Assembly (NCBI GenBank): GCA_029244935.1
Contig: JAQWQF010000028.1
Coordinates: 1-64,000, forward strand
Source: Methylophilaceae bacterium
GTDB lineage: Bacteria > Pseudomonadota > Gammaproteobacteria > Burkholderiales > Methylophilaceae
Direction of reading: 5' to 3'
DNA: 64,000 nucleotides
The position numbers and the translations under genes are program-made. The notes beneath the pieces are model-generated. The model saw only the letters and a list, made by a program, of their open reading frames with translations, was not told where the DNA came from and did no database searches. How positions within the stretch are numbered: the first letter of the stretch is position 1; the number at the start of each line of letters is the position of its first letter. This document shows, piece by piece, positions 1 through 9,977 of this stretch.

Positions 1-71
1 ATACTTCTGGTGTAAAAGATAGAAGACAGGGTCGATCAAAATATGGCGCAAAACGCCCAAAAGAAGCTTAA
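1..71 (+). CDS. rpsL: Ribosomal protein S12, 3' end only (partial)
   Basis: The window opens inside the last 22 codons of rpsL. Reading from base 3 gives a C-terminus with VKDRRQGRSKYGAKRPK followed by Glu-Ala and TAA, the conserved end of S12 of the 30S decoding centre. The start lies upstream of the window. It is followed 20 bases later by rpsG, the usual str-operon order (rpsL-rpsG-fusA-tuf). Confidence 0.95.
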   Translation, partial: TSGVKDRRQGRSKYGAKRPKEA

Positions 72-91
72 TTTAAAAGAGGTTATTAGAT

Positions 92-562
92 ATGCCTAGA
101 CGTAGAGAAGTTCCAAAAAGAGAAATTTTACAGGACCCAAAATTTGGGAGCATAGAGCTTTCTAAATTTGTTAATGTACTTATGACTAGCGGTAAAAAGT
201 CAGTGGCTGAGAGAATTATTTATGGTGCTTTTGATCAGATTCAGACTAAAAGTGGTAAAGACCCAATTGAAGTTTTTACTCTTGCAATTGATAATTTAAG
301 GCCTGTTGTTGAAGTAAAAAGTAGAAGAGTAGGTGGTGCCAACTACCAAGTTCCAGTCGAAGTGAGACCATCAAGGAGATCAGCTCTAGCAATGCGATGG
401 TTGAGAGATGCCGCGAGAAAGCGTGGTGAAAAGTCAATGGACTTAAGGCTTGCTGCTGAACTTATGGAAGCATCTGAAAATAAAGGCTCAGCGATGAAAA
501 AAAGAGAGGAAGTTCATCGTATGGCAGAAGCAAATAAAGCATTCTCTCATTTCCGTTTCTAA
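92..562 (+). CDS. rpsG: 30S ribosomal protein S7
   Basis: The 156-residue product begins [13 protein letters not shown], the canonical S7 start, and is full length for the family. S7 nucleates assembly of the 30S head by binding the 3' domain of 16S rRNA and lies near the E-site tRNA. The gene is second in a str operon, 20 bases after rpsL and 24 bases before fusA. A purine-rich GAGG lies about a dozen bases before the ATG. In E. coli S7 represses its own operon from the rpsL-rpsG spacer; that spacer here is only 20 bases, so little room remains for such a site. Confidence 0.98.
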   Translation: MPRRREVPKREILQDPKFGSIELSKFVNVLMTSGKKSVAERIIYGAFDQIQTKSGKDPIEVFTLAIDNLRPVVEVKSRRVGGANYQVPVEVRPSRRSALAMRWLRDAARKRGEKSMDLRLAAELMEASENKGSAMKKREEVHRMAEANKAFSHFRF

Positions 563-586
563 ATTTTTGTAAAAGGTTAATTAAAA

Positions 587-2677
587 GTGGCTCGTCAAAC
601 CCCTATTGAACGTTATAGAAATATTGGTATTAGTGCACATATTGATGCTGGTAAAACAACAACGACTGAACGTATCCTTCTTTATACAGGTGTGAATCAT
701 AAGATTGGTGAAGTACATGATGGTGCTGCTACTATGGATTGGATGGAACAAGAACAGGAACGAGGAATTACAATTACCTCGGCTGCTACAACTTGTTTTT
801 GGTCTGGTATGGCAAACCAATTTGACCAGCACAGAATTAATATTATCGATACACCAGGACACGTTGATTTTACGATTGAAGTAGAGCGGTCAATGCGTGT
901 TTTAGATGGTGCATGTATGGTTTATTGTGCAGTAGGCGGCGTTCAACCACAATCTGAAACTGTTTGGCGCCAAGCTAATAAGTATAAAGTTCCTCGACTA
1001 GCATTTGTAAACAAAATGGACCGACAGGGCGCAGATTTCTTTAAAGTCTATGATCAAATGAAATCAAGACTTAAAGCAAATCCAGTACCAATTCAGGTTC
1101 CTATTGGTGCCTCTGAAACATTTAAGGGTGTGGTAGATCTGGTAAAAATGAAGGCAATTCTTTGGGATGAAGAGAATCATGGTATCAAATTTGAATATGT
1201 TGATATTCCAGATGATCTAAATGATATATGCCAAAAATGGCGAGACAATATGCTTGAAAGTGCCGCTGAAGCTAATGAAGAGTTGATGAATAAATACCTT
1301 GAAACAGGTGACCTTTCTGAAGAAGAAATTAAAACAGGGCTTAGAATTAGAACCTTGGCTAGTGAAATTGTACCAATGTTGTGTGGCTCAGCGTTTAAAA
1401 ATAAAGGCGTTCAAGCAATGTTGGATACTGTAATTGAATTAATGCCTTCACCTACAGATGTTGAAGATACACCAGGTGAGGACGAGTCAGGTAAGCCAAT
1501 GGTATGTCACGCGGCGGATGATGAACCTTTCGCTGCTCTTGGTTTTAAAATCATGACAGATCCATTTGTAGGCCAGCTTATTTTCTTTAGAGTTTATTCT
1601 GGAGTTGTTAAAGCTGGAGACACGATTTACAACCCGATTAAAGGTAAAAAAGAACGTATAGGACGTATTTTACAGATGCATGCTAATAATCGTGAAGAAT
1701 TAAAAGAAGTTAGAGCAGGCGATATTGCTGCTGCTGTTGGCTTGAAAGACGTTACAACAGGTGACACAATTTGTGATGTTAAAAAACCAATGATTCTTGA
1801 ACGTATGATTTTTCCAGAACCTGTAATTCACGTTGCTGTTGAACCGAAGACAAAAGCTGACCAAGAGAAAATGGGTATTGCTTTAGGTCGATTATCTCAA
1901 GAGGATCCATCATTTAGGGTTAAAACAGATGAGGAAACTAATCAAACAATCATCTCAGGTATGGGTGAATTACATTTAGAAATTTTAGTTGACCGAATGA
2001 GAAGAGAATTTGCTGTTGAGGCAGATATTGGAGCACCTCAGGTTGCATACAGAGAAGCAATAAAAAAATCTGTTGAACAAGAAGGTAAATTTGTTAAGCA
2101 ATCAGGTGGTAAAGGACAGTATGGGCATGTATGGCTTAAGATTGAGCCTAATGAAACTGGTAAAGGTTATGAGTTTATTGACTCTATTAAAGGCGGTAGC
2201 GTACCAAGAGAATTTATTCCAGCTGTTGATAAAGGCCTAAAAGAAACAATTACTGCAGGTGTATTAGCAGGCTATCCGATAGAAGATGTTAAAGTAACTT
2301 TATACGATGGTTCGTTTCATGATGTTGACTCTAATGAAAATGCATTTAAAATGGCAGCTTCATTTGCATTTAAGGATGGTTGTAAGAAAGCAGATCCGAT
2401 ATTATTAGAGCCAATGATGTTTGTTGAAGTTGAAACTCCTGAAGAATATATGGGTGATGTGATGGGAGATTTATCCTCACGACGAGGTATTGTTCAGGGC
2501 ATGGAGGACAATGCAGGAATTAAAGTAATACGATGTGAAGTGCCACTTGCGGAAATGTTTGGTTATTCCACTGTGGTTAGATCGTTATCACAAGGTCGAG
2601 CAACATACTCGATGGAATTTAAACATTACGCTGAAGCGCCAAGAAACGTTGCGGATGCAGTGATTAATAAACAGTAA
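587..2677 (+). CDS. fusA: Elongation factor G
   Basis: The 696-residue product is the GTPase that drives translocation and, with ribosome recycling factor, splits post-termination ribosomes. The G1 loop AHIDAGKT is at residues 17-24, the G3 motif DTPGH at 88-92 and NKMD at 142-145, followed by domains II to V of normal length. The start is GTG at 587: it gives the family N-terminus [14 protein letters not shown] and has AAAAGG about ten bases upstream, while no upstream ATG fits. The gene sits between rpsG and tuf in the str operon. No paralogue lies in the window. Confidence 0.98.
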   Translation: MARQTPIERYRNIGISAHIDAGKTTTTERILLYTGVNHKIGEVHDGAATMDWMEQEQERGITITSAATTCFWSGMANQFDQHRINIIDTPGHVDFTIEVERSMRVLDGACMVYCAVGGVQPQSETVWRQANKYKVPRLAFVNKMDRQGADFFKVYDQMKSRLKANPVPIQVPIGASETFKGVVDLVKMKAILWDEENHGIKFEYVDIPDDLNDICQKWRDNMLESAAEANEELMNKYLETGDLSEEEIKTGLRIRTLASEIVPMLCGSAFKNKGVQAMLDTVIELMPSPTDVEDTPGEDESGKPMVCHAADDEPFAALGFKIMTDPFVGQLIFFRVYSGVVKAGDTIYNPIKGKKERIGRILQMHANNREELKEVRAGDIAAAVGLKDVTTGDTICDVKKPMILERMIFPEPVIHVAVEPKTKADQEKMGIALGRLSQEDPSFRVKTDEETNQTIISGMGELHLEILVDRMRREFAVEADIGAPQVAYREAIKKSVEQEGKFVKQSGGKGQYGHVWLKIEPNETGKGYEFIDSIKGGSVPREFIPAVDKGLKETITAGVLAGYPIEDVKVTLYDGSFHDVDSNENAFKMAASFAFKDGCKKADPILLEPMMFVEVETPEEYMGDVMGDLSSRRGIVQGMEDNAGIKVIRCEVPLAEMFGYSTVVRSLSQGRATYSMEFKHYAEAPRNVADAVINKQ

Positions 2678-2709
2678 TTTAATTACGGAATAAATTAAGG
2701 AGAAATATT

Positions 2710-3900
2710 ATGGCTAAAGGTAAATTTGAGCGTAACAAACCGCATGTCAACGTTGGCACAATTGGTCACGTCGATCACGGGAAAACAACATTAACAGCTG
2801 CAATCTCTACAGTGCTTACTAAAAAGTTTGGTGGCGATAAAAAAGATTTTGCAGAGATTGATTCAGCTCCAGAAGAAAAAGCACGTGGTATAACTATTAA
2901 TACCTCTCATGTGGAATATGAAACAGAAAGTCGTCATTATGCTCACGTGGATTGCCCAGGCCATGCTGATTATGTTAAAAATATGATTACTGGTGCTGCC
3001 CAAATGGATGGAGCAATTCTAGTTTGTTCAGCTGCAGATGGACCTATGCCGCAAACGCGTGAACATATCTTATTATCTCGTCAGGTTGGTGTTCCTTACA
3101 TTGTTGTATTTTTAAATAAAGCCGACATGGTAGATGACAAGGAGTTATTAGATTTAGTTGAAATGGAAGTGCGTGAACTTCTTAGTAAATATGACTTCCC
3201 AGGAGATGATATTCCTATCATCATGGGGTCAGCTCTTAAAGCATTAGAAGGTGATACTTCCGATATTGGTGAGCCAGCAATCTTAAAATTAGCAGAGGCA
3301 CTTGATACTTATATTCCAGAGCCAAAACGTGCCGTTGAAGGTACGTTCTTGATGCCAGTGGAAGATGTATTCTCTATTGCAGGTCGCGGAACAGTTGTTA
3401 CTGGAAGAATCGAACGTGGTGTTGTTAAAGTTAACGAGGAAATTGAAATTGTCGGTATAAGAGACACAGTAAAAACAACGTGTACAGGCGTTGAAATGTT
3501 CCGTAAATTACTTGATGAAGGTCAAGCAGGTGATAACGTAGGTGTATTACTTCGTGGAACAGCTCGCGAGGATGTAGAGCGCGGACAGGTTTTATGTAAG
3601 CCAGGATCAATCAAACCACATACAAAATTTACTGCAGAAATTTATTGTCTAAGTAAAGACGAAGGTGGTCGTCATACTCCATTCTTTAATGGATATCGTC
3701 CACAGTTCTATTTTAGAACAACGGATGTTACAGGCGCAGTTGATTTACCAGAAGGTACAGAAATGGTAATGCCAGGTGACAATGTATCAATCACAGCAAC
3801 ATTGATTGCCCCTATCGCCATGGAAGAAGGCCTTCGCTTCGCAATACGTGAAGGTGGCCGTACTGTAGGTTCAGGTGTTGTAGTTAAGATTGTTGAGTAG
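2710..3900 (+). CDS. tuf: Elongation factor Tu
   Basis: The 396-residue GTPase delivers aminoacyl-tRNA to the ribosomal A site. G1 is GHVDHGKT at residues 19-26, DCPGH is at 81-85 and NKAD at 136-139. A good Shine-Dalgarno (AAGGAGA) lies eight bases before the ATG. It is the last gene of the str group, 32 bases after fusA and 55 bases before rpsJ, so str and S10 genes probably run on as one transcript. Many proteobacteria carry two tuf copies; only one is visible here. Confidence 0.98.
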   Translation: MAKGKFERNKPHVNVGTIGHVDHGKTTLTAAISTVLTKKFGGDKKDFAEIDSAPEEKARGITINTSHVEYETESRHYAHVDCPGHADYVKNMITGAAQMDGAILVCSAADGPMPQTREHILLSRQVGVPYIVVFLNKADMVDDKELLDLVEMEVRELLSKYDFPGDDIPIIMGSALKALEGDTSDIGEPAILKLAEALDTYIPEPKRAVEGTFLMPVEDVFSIAGRGTVVTGRIERGVVKVNEEIEIVGIRDTVKTTCTGVEMFRKLLDEGQAGDNVGVLLRGTAREDVERGQVLCKPGSIKPHTKFTAEIYCLSKDEGGRHTPFFNGYRPQFYFRTTDVTGAVDLPEGTEMVMPGDNVSITATLIAPIAMEEGLRFAIREGGRTVGSGVVVKIVE

Positions 3901-3913
3901 TATTTTATAAAAA

Positions 3914-3934
3914 AGCACTCTGAGAATGGGTGCT
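3914..3934 (+). other. Stem-loop in the tuf-rpsJ spacer
   Basis: Seven pairs are possible between AGCACTC (3914-3920) and GGGTGCT (3928-3934), one a G-U pair, around a seven-base loop. It lies 21 bases before the rpsJ ATG and just upstream of its Shine-Dalgarno. No T-run follows, so it is not a typical intrinsic terminator. In E. coli the S10 leader before rpsJ is the target of L4 autocontrol; whether this short hairpin has such a role is a guess. Confidence 0.3.
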
Positions 3935-3955
3935 CGCTCTTTAGAGGAATTAAAC

Positions 3956-4264
3956 ATGGCAAGTCAGAAAATAAGAATTCGGTTAAAAGCTTTTGATTAC
4001 AAATTAATCGATCAATCGGCACAAGAGATTGTAGATACAGCTAAAAGAACGGGTGCTGTAGTTAAGGGCCCAGTGCCATTACCAACTAGAATTGAGAGAT
4101 TTGACTTATTAAGATCACCTCATGTTTATAAAACCTCTAGAGATCAATTTGAAATGCGTACACATCAACGATTAATGGATATATTAGATCCAACAGATAA
4201 AACAGTGGATGCTTTAATGAAATTAGATCTTCCAGCAGGTGTGGATGTAGAAATAAAGTTGTAA
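3956..4264 (+). CDS. rpsJ: 30S ribosomal protein S10
   Basis: The product is 102 residues, matching the family, and begins [20 protein letters not shown]10 is a 30S head protein that also pairs with NusB in transcription antitermination. The reading frame is open ten codons further upstream, but the ATG at 3956 is preferred because it restores the normal N-terminus and has GAGGA eight bases before it. It heads the S10 cluster, yet is separated from rplC by a 90-base gap that holds its own promoter, an unusual break. Confidence 0.97.
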   Translation: MASQKIRIRLKAFDYKLIDQSAQEIVDTAKRTGAVVKGPVPLPTRIERFDLLRSPHVYKTSRDQFEMRTHQRLMDILDPTDKTVDALMKLDLPAGVDVEIKL

Positions 4265-4287
4265 AAAACCTGAGCGTTGTATATAAT
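4259..4287 (+). promoter_or_regulatory. Sigma70-type promoter for rplC and downstream S10 genes
   Basis: A TTGTAA -35 at 4259-4264 and a perfect TATAAT -10 at 4282-4287 are separated by exactly 17 bases. The -35 hexamer is made of the last Leu codon and the stop codon of rpsJ. The -10 is followed by GGCGCTC, a GC-rich discriminator like those of stringently controlled ribosomal promoters. The leader of about 60 bases to rplC contains a weak stem CTGAT/ATCAG (4305-4322) followed by TTTT. Prediction from sequence only. Confidence 0.75.
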
Positions 4288-4354
4288 GGCGCTCTTTTAA
4301 GAAGCTGATCAATTGTAATCAGTTTTGTAACTAATAAATAATAAAGGAAAGATC

Positions 4355-5005
4355 ATGAGCTTAGGGCTTATTGGTCGCAAGGTCGGAATGACCAGAATTT
4401 TTACAGATGAAGGCGCAAGCATTCCAGTAACAGTTCTTGAAGTAGTTCCAAACCGCGTGACACAGATCAAAACTATAGACACAGATGGCTATTCAGGCCT
4501 TCAAGTTGCGTATGGTCAAGCTAAACCTAAAACCCTGACTAAGTCAGTTAAAGGACACTATGCTAAAGCAGGGGTTGAGGCTGGTCTTGGGTTAGGTGAA
4601 TTTAGAATAAATGAAACAGAATTAGCAAACCATACAATTGCATCATCAATCTCAGTTGATTTATTTAAGGCAGGCCAGAAAGTTGATGTAACTGGAACAA
4701 CAATTGGTAAAGGTTTTTCTGGTGCACAAAAAAGACATCATTTTAAATCACAAAGAGCAAGTCACGGTGTTTCTATATCTCATAATTCATTAGGGTCAAC
4801 TGGGCAATGTCAAGATCCAGGTAGAGTTTTCCCAGGTAAAAAAATGAGTGGGCAATTAGGGTCCAAAAAAAGAACAACACAAAATTTAGAAGTAGTTCGC
4901 ATCGATACTGCAAGGAATCTAATTTTAATTAAAGGTGCTATTCCAGGATCAAAAGGATCTGACGTTGAAATCAAGCCAGCAATTAAAGTGAAGGGTGGCG
5001 TATAA
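4355..5005 (+). CDS. rplC: 50S ribosomal protein L3
   Basis: The 216-residue product starts [16 protein letters not shown], the L3 signature. L3 is an early assembly protein of the 50S subunit whose long internal loop reaches the peptidyl transferase centre. The central loop region ([17 protein letters not shown], near residue 130) is intact, including the Gln of [10 protein letters not shown] that is methylated by PrmB in enterobacteria. AAAGGAAAG lies six bases before the ATG. The stop codon overlaps the rplD start by one base (TAATG), so the two are translationally coupled. Confidence 0.98.
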   Translation: MSLGLIGRKVGMTRIFTDEGASIPVTVLEVVPNRVTQIKTIDTDGYSGLQVAYGQAKPKTLTKSVKGHYAKAGVEAGLGLGEFRINETELANHTIASSISVDLFKAGQKVDVTGTTIGKGFSGAQKRHHFKSQRASHGVSISHNSLGSTGQCQDPGRVFPGKKMSGQLGSKKRTTQNLEVVRIDTARNLILIKGAIPGSKGSDVEIKPAIKVKGGV

Positions 5006-5631
5006 TGGAATTTAAAGTACTAGATAAAAAAGGAAAGGTATCTGCAAAGACAATTTCGGCGTCTGACGCAACATTTGGTAAAGATTTCAATGAAGCTCTG
5101 ATTCATCAATTAGTCTCATCATATAATTCGAATGGGCGTTCAGGTACAAGATCACAAAAAACAAGAGCTGAAGTTCATCACAGCACTAAAAAACCATATA
5201 ATCAAAAAGGTACGGGTAATGCACGTGCAGGTATGACTTCAAGCCCAATTAGGCGGGGAGGAGGTCGTGCTTTTCCAAATAGACCAGATGAAAACTTTAA
5301 CCAAAAAATTAATAAAAAAGCATATCGAGCAGGGATGAAATCTATCTTGTCAGAATTAGTGAGACAAGATCGCTTGTCTATTATTGAAGAATTTAAAGTT
5401 GACGCTCCAAAAACAAAGCAATTTATAGAGAAAATGAAGTTATTAGGTATTACAGAAAAAGTGCTTATTCTTGTAGATACATTTGATGAGAATTTATACC
5501 TTTCTTCAAGGAACTTAACAAATGCATTAGTTGTTGAAGCGCGTTTTGCTGATCCAGTAAGTTTAGTTCATTTTCCAAAAGTAATAGCTACGACTGAAGC
5601 TGTAAAACAACTTGAGGAGATGTTTGGATGA
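5005..5631 (+). CDS. rplD: 50S ribosomal protein L4
   Basis: The 208-residue product carries the L4 core motif [10 protein letters not shown] followed by the Gly/Arg-rich loop that lines the exit tunnel. In E. coli L4 is also the repressor of the S10 operon. The start shares one base with the rplC stop and the stop overlaps the rplW start (ATGA). A Thr/Arg/Ser-rich run near residues 45-60 matches the flexible part of the family. Confidence 0.98.
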   Translation: MEFKVLDKKGKVSAKTISASDATFGKDFNEALIHQLVSSYNSNGRSGTRSQKTRAEVHHSTKKPYNQKGTGNARAGMTSSPIRRGGGRAFPNRPDENFNQKINKKAYRAGMKSILSELVRQDRLSIIEEFKVDAPKTKQFIEKMKLLGITEKVLILVDTFDENLYLSSRNLTNALVVEARFADPVSLVHFPKVIATTEAVKQLEEMFG

Positions 5632-5936
5632 GTGAAAATATCAAAATGACAGATAGAGCATTGCGATCAGTCCTAGGACCTCAAATTACTGAAAAGGCAA
5701 CAATGATTGCTGATAAGTATAATCAAGTTGCTTTTAAGGTTACTAAAGATGCAACTAAGTCTGATATTAAGATGGCAATTGAAACAATGTTTAAAGTGGA
5801 AGTTATGGCAGTAAATTTGTTAAATGTTAACGGAAAAACAAAAAGATCTGGCAGAGCTATTGGTAAAAGAGCTGATTGGAAAAAAGCATATGTAAGCTTA
5901 AAACCCGGTCAAGAAATTAACTTTACGGGTGAATAA
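5628..5936 (+). CDS. rplW: 50S ribosomal protein L23
   Basis: The 102-residue product has the L23 pattern (ITEKATM near residue 21, then [20 protein letters not shown]). L23 sits at the exit of the peptide tunnel and docks trigger factor and SRP. It overlaps rplD by four bases (ATGA) and precedes rplB by 11 bases. Length is normal (E. coli has 100). Confidence 0.97.
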   Translation: MSENIKMTDRALRSVLGPQITEKATMIADKYNQVAFKVTKDATKSDIKMAIETMFKVEVMAVNLLNVNGKTKRSGRAIGKRADWKKAYVSLKPGQEINFTGE

Positions 5937-5947
5937 GGAAAAATAAG

Positions 5948-6781
5948 ATGGCTATTATAAAAGTAAAACCAACCTCACCTGGTAGACGAGGGCTTCAAAA
6001 AGTAGTTACTGAGGGTCTCCATAAAGGTAAGCCGCATGCACCACTTTTAGCAAAGAAGATACGTGGTTCAGGACGAAATCATCACGGCAAAATCACAGTT
6101 AGGCATCAAGGTGGAGGGCATAAGCAGCATATACGTCTAGTAGATTTCAAAAGAAATAAAGATGGTATTCCTGCAACAGTTGAAAGAATAGAATACGATC
6201 CAAATAGATCTGCTCATTTAGCTTTGCTTTGTTATGCAGATGGAGAAAGAACATACATAATTGCTCCAAAGGGTTTAACAGCTGGCGAAAAATTATTAAG
6301 TGGTTTAGATGCTCCATTTAAAACTGGTAATGCAATGTTACTTAAAAATATACCAGTAGGTAGCACAATTCATTGTGTAGAGCTTAGACCAGGAAAAGGA
6401 GCGCAAATGGCTCGATCAGCAGGTACAGCGGTACAGCTTGTTGCTAGAGAAGGTAACTATGCTCAATTAAAGTTAAGATCAGGTGAAGTAAGGAAAGTCC
6501 ATGTGGATTGTAAAGCTACGCTCGGCGCTGTAGGTAATGACGAACATTCATTAAGGTCAATTGGTAAAGCAGGTGCAATGCGATGGAGAGGTGTTAGACC
6601 AACAGTTAGGGGTGTTGTGATGAATCCAGTAGATCATCCTCACGGTGGTGGTGAAGGAAGATCATCAGGTGGTAGGCATCCAGTAAGTCCATGGGGAGTA
6701 CCTACTAAAGGCTATAGAACAAGAAATAATAAACGTACTGATAATATGCGAATCAGTCGTCGACCATCAAACAAAAGGTAA
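5948..6781 (+). CDS. rplB: 50S ribosomal protein L2
   Basis: The 277-residue product is a primary 23S rRNA binder needed for subunit association and peptidyl transfer. The conserved [11 protein letters not shown] segment lies at residues 228-238, including the histidine that is essential in E. coli L2. The Gly/His-rich N-terminal region and the basic C-terminus ending [10 protein letters not shown] are complete. It is preceded by AAGGAAAAA and followed six bases later by rpsS. Confidence 0.98.
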   Translation: MAIIKVKPTSPGRRGLQKVVTEGLHKGKPHAPLLAKKIRGSGRNHHGKITVRHQGGGHKQHIRLVDFKRNKDGIPATVERIEYDPNRSAHLALLCYADGERTYIIAPKGLTAGEKLLSGLDAPFKTGNAMLLKNIPVGSTIHCVELRPGKGAQMARSAGTAVQLVAREGNYAQLKLRSGEVRKVHVDCKATLGAVGNDEHSLRSIGKAGAMRWRGVRPTVRGVVMNPVDHPHGGGEGRSSGGRHPVSPWGVPTKGYRTRNNKRTDNMRISRRPSNKR

Positions 6782-6787
6782 ATAAAT

Positions 6788-7060
6788 ATGTCACGCTCAG
6801 TTAAAAAAGGACCATTCGTTGACGCTCACTTAGCAAAAAAAGTTGAGGTAGCTGCAGAAACAAGAGATCGAAAACCAATTAAAACATGGTCTAGACGATC
6901 AACGATACTGCCTAATTTTATTGGTTTAACTATCGCAATACATAATGGCCGTCAACATGTACCTGTTCTTATTGTAGATAATATGGTTGGACATAAATTA
7001 GGTGAGTTTGCTCTCACTAGAACATTTAAAGGTCACTCCGCTGACAGAAAGGCGAAATAA
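6788..7060 (+). CDS. rpsS: 30S ribosomal protein S19
   Basis: The 90-residue product starts [15 protein letters not shown], diagnostic of S19, which sits with S13 in the 30S head and contacts the A-site side and the 50S bridge. The core [13 protein letters not shown] is present. It lies six bases after rplB and two bases before rplV. Confidence 0.98.
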   Translation: MSRSVKKGPFVDAHLAKKVEVAAETRDRKPIKTWSRRSTILPNFIGLTIAIHNGRQHVPVLIVDNMVGHKLGEFALTRTFKGHSADRKAK

Positions 7061-7062
7061 TT

Positions 7063-7398
7063 ATGGCTATTGAGGTTTCAGCAATTTTAAAAGGCGTTAG
7101 ACTATCACCACAGAAAGCAAGATTAGTGGCAGATATGGTACGTGGAAAGAAAGTAGATAACGCTTTAAATATTCTTAATTTTTGCCCAAAAAAAGGTGCT
7201 GAGATTATTAAAAAGGTAGTCGAGTCTGCAATAGCTAATGCAGAACATAACAATAGTGCTGACATAGATGAGTTGAAAATTAAAACTATTTATGTAGATA
7301 AAGGAACAATTTTAAAACGTATTCGTGCTCGAGCAAAAGGTCGAACAGGGAAAATTATGAAACCAACCTGTCACATAACAGTGACTGTGGGAAACTAA
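7063..7398 (+). CDS. rplV: 50S ribosomal protein L22
   Basis: The 111-residue product has the L22 core [19 protein letters not shown] and the C-terminal beta-hairpin ([15 protein letters not shown]) that extends into the exit tunnel and is a known site of macrolide-resistance changes. Residues there look ordinary. It begins two bases after the rpsS stop and is followed by rpsC after 10 bases. Confidence 0.97.
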   Translation: MAIEVSAILKGVRLSPQKARLVADMVRGKKVDNALNILNFCPKKGAEIIKKVVESAIANAEHNNSADIDELKIKTIYVDKGTILKRIRARAKGRTGKIMKPTCHITVTVGN

Positions 7399-7408
7399 AG
7401 AGATAATT

Positions 7409-8233
7409 ATGGGACAAAAAATCAATCCAACCGGTTTTCGTTTAGCAGTTAATAAAAACTGGACTTCTAGATGGTTTGCTAATTCAAAAGATTTTCCGGT
7501 GTTATTACAAAATGATATTAAAGTCAGGGAGTTTTTAAATAAAAAATTAGTTAACGCTGCTGTAAGTAAGATTGTTATTGAAAGACCAGCAAAAAATGCA
7601 AAAATAACTATCTATACTGCAAGACCTGGAATAGTGATTGGTAAAAAAGGTGAAGATATTGAAGTGCTTCGCTCAAGCATTCAAGGGTTGATGGGAATCC
7701 CAGTTCAGCTAAATATAGAAGAAGTAAGGAAACCTGAAATAGATGCAACATTAATTGCACAAAGTATAGCTCAGCAGTTAGAGAAAAGAGTAATGTTTAG
7801 AAGAGCAATGAAAAGAGCTATGCAGAATGCTATGAGACTTGGGGCACAAGGAATTAAAATAATGAGTTCTGGGCGGCTTAACGGTATTGAAATAGCTAGA
7901 TCAGAATGGTATAGAGAAGGAAGAGTTCCTCTTCATACACTGAGAGCAGATATTGATTATGGTACTGCTAGAGCGCAAACAACCTATGGAATTATTGGTA
8001 TTAAAGTTTGGATATTTAAAGGTGAAATTTTTGAAGATACGGCAAAAGAAATCACTTCAAAACTAGAAGACGCAGTAGAGCCTGAAGTAAAAACTAAGAA
8101 GACAGTAAAAGCAGCAACTAAAAAAGCTGAACCTGCAGAAAAGAAGACAGTAAAAGTTGCGGTTAAGAAAACTAAAGAAACAGAAACTCCGGATGTAAAA
8201 GTAACCGAAGAATCTAAGAAAGATGAGGCATAA
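7409..8233 (+). CDS. rpsC: 30S ribosomal protein S3 with a Lys/Ala-rich C-terminal tail
   Basis: The 274-residue product is about 40 residues longer than E. coli S3. Residues 1-210 hold the normal KH domain ([12 protein letters not shown] near 74-85) and C-terminal domain, which help unwind mRNA at the ribosome entry. From about residue 211 a low-complexity tail of Lys, Glu, Ala, Thr and Val follows. It contains a repeat: the 16-base string AAGAAGACAGTAAAAG occurs at 8096 and again at 8141, encoding KKTVK twice. Tails on S3 are known in other betaproteobacteria and vary in sequence. Confidence 0.96.
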   Translation: MGQKINPTGFRLAVNKNWTSRWFANSKDFPVLLQNDIKVREFLNKKLVNAAVSKIVIERPAKNAKITIYTARPGIVIGKKGEDIEVLRSSIQGLMGIPVQLNIEEVRKPEIDATLIAQSIAQQLEKRVMFRRAMKRAMQNAMRLGAQGIKIMSSGRLNGIEIARSEWYREGRVPLHTLRADIDYGTARAQTTYGIIGIKVWIFKGEIFEDTAKEITSKLEDAVEPEVKTKKTVKAATKKAEPAEKKTVKVAVKKTKETETPDVKVTEESKKDEA

Positions 8234-8235
8234 AA

Positions 8236-8652
8236 ATGTTACAACCTGTTAGACAAAAATTTAGAAAGCAACATAAGGGAAGAAATACTGGCCTTGCTTT
8301 AACTGGTAATAAGGTAAGTTTTGGTGATTTTGGTTTAAAGGCGTTAGGCCGTGGCAGAATTACAGCCAGACAAATTGAAGCAGCTAGACGAGTAATGACA
8401 AGACATATAAAAAGAGGGGGCCGTATTTGGATTAGAATTTTCCCAGATAAGCCAATCACTAAAAAACCTGCTGAAGTTAGAATGGGTAAAGGTAAAGGTA
8501 GTGTTGAATATTACGTTGCTGAAATCCAGCCAGGAAAAATGTTGTATGAGATGGACGGTGTATCAGAAGAAGATGCAAGAGAAGCATTTCGTTTAGGTGC
8601 GGCCAAACTCCCTCTTCTGACTTCTTTTGTAACAAGACATGTTGGTGGATAA
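8236..8652 (+). CDS. rplP: 50S ribosomal protein L16
   Basis: The 138-residue product begins [20 protein letters not shown]16 binds near the A-site tRNA elbow and is needed for peptidyl transferase activity. The conserved region [17 protein letters not shown] is present; the Arg in the motif ahead of it ([10 protein letters not shown]) corresponds to the one hydroxylated by YcfD in E. coli. It starts two bases after rpsC and is followed by rpmC after nine. Confidence 0.97.
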   Translation: MLQPVRQKFRKQHKGRNTGLALTGNKVSFGDFGLKALGRGRITARQIEAARRVMTRHIKRGGRIWIRIFPDKPITKKPAEVRMGKGKGSVEYYVAEIQPGKMLYEMDGVSEEDAREAFRLGAAKLPLLTSFVTRHVGG

Positions 8653-8661
8653 AGGATAACT

Positions 8662-8856
8662 ATGAAAGCTACTGATTTAAGAAAAAAAAGTATGGAAGAA
8701 TTAGGAAAAGAACTAATTGATTTAAGGAAATCTCAGTTTTCGGCGCGCGTGCAAGTAACTACGCAGCAAACAAATAAAACTGATCAGTTAGGGAAAATTC
8801 AAAAAGATATCGCAAGAATTAAGACAGTTCTTGCAGAAAAAGTGAGCCAAGTATAA
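8662..8856 (+). CDS. rpmC: 50S ribosomal protein L29
   Basis: The 64-residue helical hairpin protein begins [18 protein letters not shown] and has the family spacing of charged residues. L29 sits beside L23 at the tunnel exit, where trigger factor and SRP bind. The stop overlaps the rpsQ start by one base (TAATG). AAAGGA lies before the start. Confidence 0.96.
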   Translation: MKATDLRKKSMEELGKELIDLRKSQFSARVQVTTQQTNKTDQLGKIQKDIARIKTVLAEKVSQV

Positions 8857-9125
8857 TGACTGAAAAACAAAAAGTAATAAGAACATTAACCGGAAAAGTG
8901 GTTAGTAATAAGATGGACAAGACTATAACGGTATTAGTTGAAAGATTTGTTAAGCATCCGTTGATTGGTAAAGTTATGAGGTTGTCTAATAAGTTTCATG
9001 CACATGATGAAAAAAATGAGATTAGTGAAGGTGATGTTGTAGAAATTACAGAACATAAACCTATCTCAAAAAATAAATCATGGGTAGTAACAAAGGTCGT
9101 TTCAAAAGCGCAAATTATTAATTAG
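8856..9125 (+). CDS. rpsQ: 30S ribosomal protein S17
   Basis: The 89-residue OB-fold protein binds the 5' domain of 16S rRNA early in assembly. Family motifs are [18 protein letters not shown] and the C-terminal [12 protein letters not shown]. It is coupled to rpmC by a one-base overlap and is the last gene of the S10 block; a 148-base spacer with its own promoter follows. Confidence 0.97.
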   Translation: MTEKQKVIRTLTGKVVSNKMDKTITVLVERFVKHPLIGKVMRLSNKFHAHDEKNEISEGDVVEITEHKPISKNKSWVVTKVVSKAQIIN

Positions 9126-9133
9126 TTCAAAAC

Positions 9134-9162
9134 TTGAGCTATTTCATTAAATAACATATAAT
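9134..9162 (+). promoter_or_regulatory. Sigma70-type promoter of the spc cluster (rplN onward)
   Basis: TTGAGC at 9134-9139 and a perfect TATAAT at 9157-9162 are separated by exactly 17 bases, nine bases after the rpsQ stop. The discriminator GCTGCTC is GC-rich, as at the rplC and tRNA-Leu promoters in this window. A transcript from here would have a leader of about 105 bases before rplN. Confidence 0.8.
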
Positions 9163-9169
9163 GCTGCTC

Positions 9170-9255
9170 TTTTTGGCGCTCGTAACAATATAGCTAGCGC
9201 CCCAATACTGACCGTGGCGGTATGCCGTATTAGGCTAGGATAGATTAAAGCGGAT
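9170..9255 (+). ncRNA. Candidate structured mRNA leader of rplN
   Basis: The leader between the spc promoter and rplN has two clear potential helices. GGCGCT (9175-9180) pairs with AGCGCC (9196-9201) and can be extended by outer T-A pairs; next, ACCG and CGGT flank a three-base loop inside an ATAC/GTAT outer pair, around 9205-9231. Local GC is well above the surroundings and the region has no reading frame of note. The position suits autogenous control of the spc genes; in E. coli the S8 site lies further downstream, so this would be a different arrangement. Function is inferred. Confidence 0.45.
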
Positions 9256-9273
9256 TAAGTTGGAGAATTACTC

Positions 9274-9642
9274 ATGATACAAATGCAGTCAAGATTAGAA
9301 GTAGCCGATAACACTGGTGCGCGTTTAGTTATGTGCATTAAGGTTTTAGGTGGGTCAAAGAGACGCTACGCAAGTGTTGGTGACATTATTAAGGTTACTA
9401 TCAAAGACGCAGCACCTCGTGGACGCGTAAAAAAAGGTGAAGTTTATGATGCTGTTGTCGTTAGGACAGCTAAGGGCGTTCGTCGAGCTGATGGCTCATT
9501 AATCAAGTTTGATGGCAATGCTGCAGTTTTATTGAATAATAAATATGAGCCTATTGGGACTAGGATATTTGGCCCAGTAACTCGTGAATTAAGAACAGAG
9601 CGATTTATGAAAATCGTTTCATTAGCCCCAGAAGTTATTTAG
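9274..9642 (+). CDS. rplN: 50S ribosomal protein L14
   Basis: The 122-residue product begins [17 protein letters not shown], the L14 signature. L14 forms intersubunit bridges with 16S rRNA and is the docking site of the silencing factor RsfS. It is the first gene of the spc cluster here, preceded by TTGGAGAA, which serves as ribosome-binding site, and by a promoter with a long leader. rplX follows 10 bases later. Confidence 0.98.
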   Translation: MIQMQSRLEVADNTGARLVMCIKVLGGSKRRYASVGDIIKVTIKDAAPRGRVKKGEVYDAVVVRTAKGVRRADGSLIKFDGNAAVLLNNKYEPIGTRIFGPVTRELRTERFMKIVSLAPEVI

Positions 9643-9652
9643 GAGTAAATGA

Positions 9653-9970
9653 ATGAATAAAATTCGTAAAGGCGATATGGTAATTATCCAGACTGGAAAA
9701 GACAAGGGAAAGCAAGGTATTGTTCTAGGCCTCTTGGAAAACAGTCGTGTTATGGTTGAAGGTTTAAATATGGCAAAAAAACATACTAAACCAAACCCTG
9801 CAAAAGGTGAGCAAGGAGGTTTAGTAAGCAAAGAAATGCCTTTAAATATTTCAAATATTGCCATTTTTAATAATGCTACGAAAAAAGCCGACAAAGTGAC
9901 TTTTAAAGCACTTAAGGATGGAAAAAAAATACGTATTTATAAATCTAATCAAGAAGCAATAGACGTATAG
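9653..9970 (+). CDS. rplX: 50S ribosomal protein L24
   Basis: The 105-residue product has the KOW motif near the N-terminus ([17 protein letters not shown], residues 6-22). L24 starts 50S assembly by binding the 5' end of 23S rRNA. AGGAG is eight bases upstream of the ATG. It precedes rplE by seven bases. Confidence 0.96.
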   Translation: MNKIRKGDMVIIQTGKDKGKQGIVLGLLENSRVMVEGLNMAKKHTKPNPAKGEQGGLVSKEMPLNISNIAIFNNATKKADKVTFKALKDGKKIRIYKSNQEAIDV

Positions 9971-9977
9971 GAAAATT

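Noticed and set aside
4272..4294. GAGCG...CGCTC inverted repeat as a terminator after rpsJ
   Set aside because: It straddles the -10 box, has a 13-base loop and only a short T-run; the promoter reading explains the region better.
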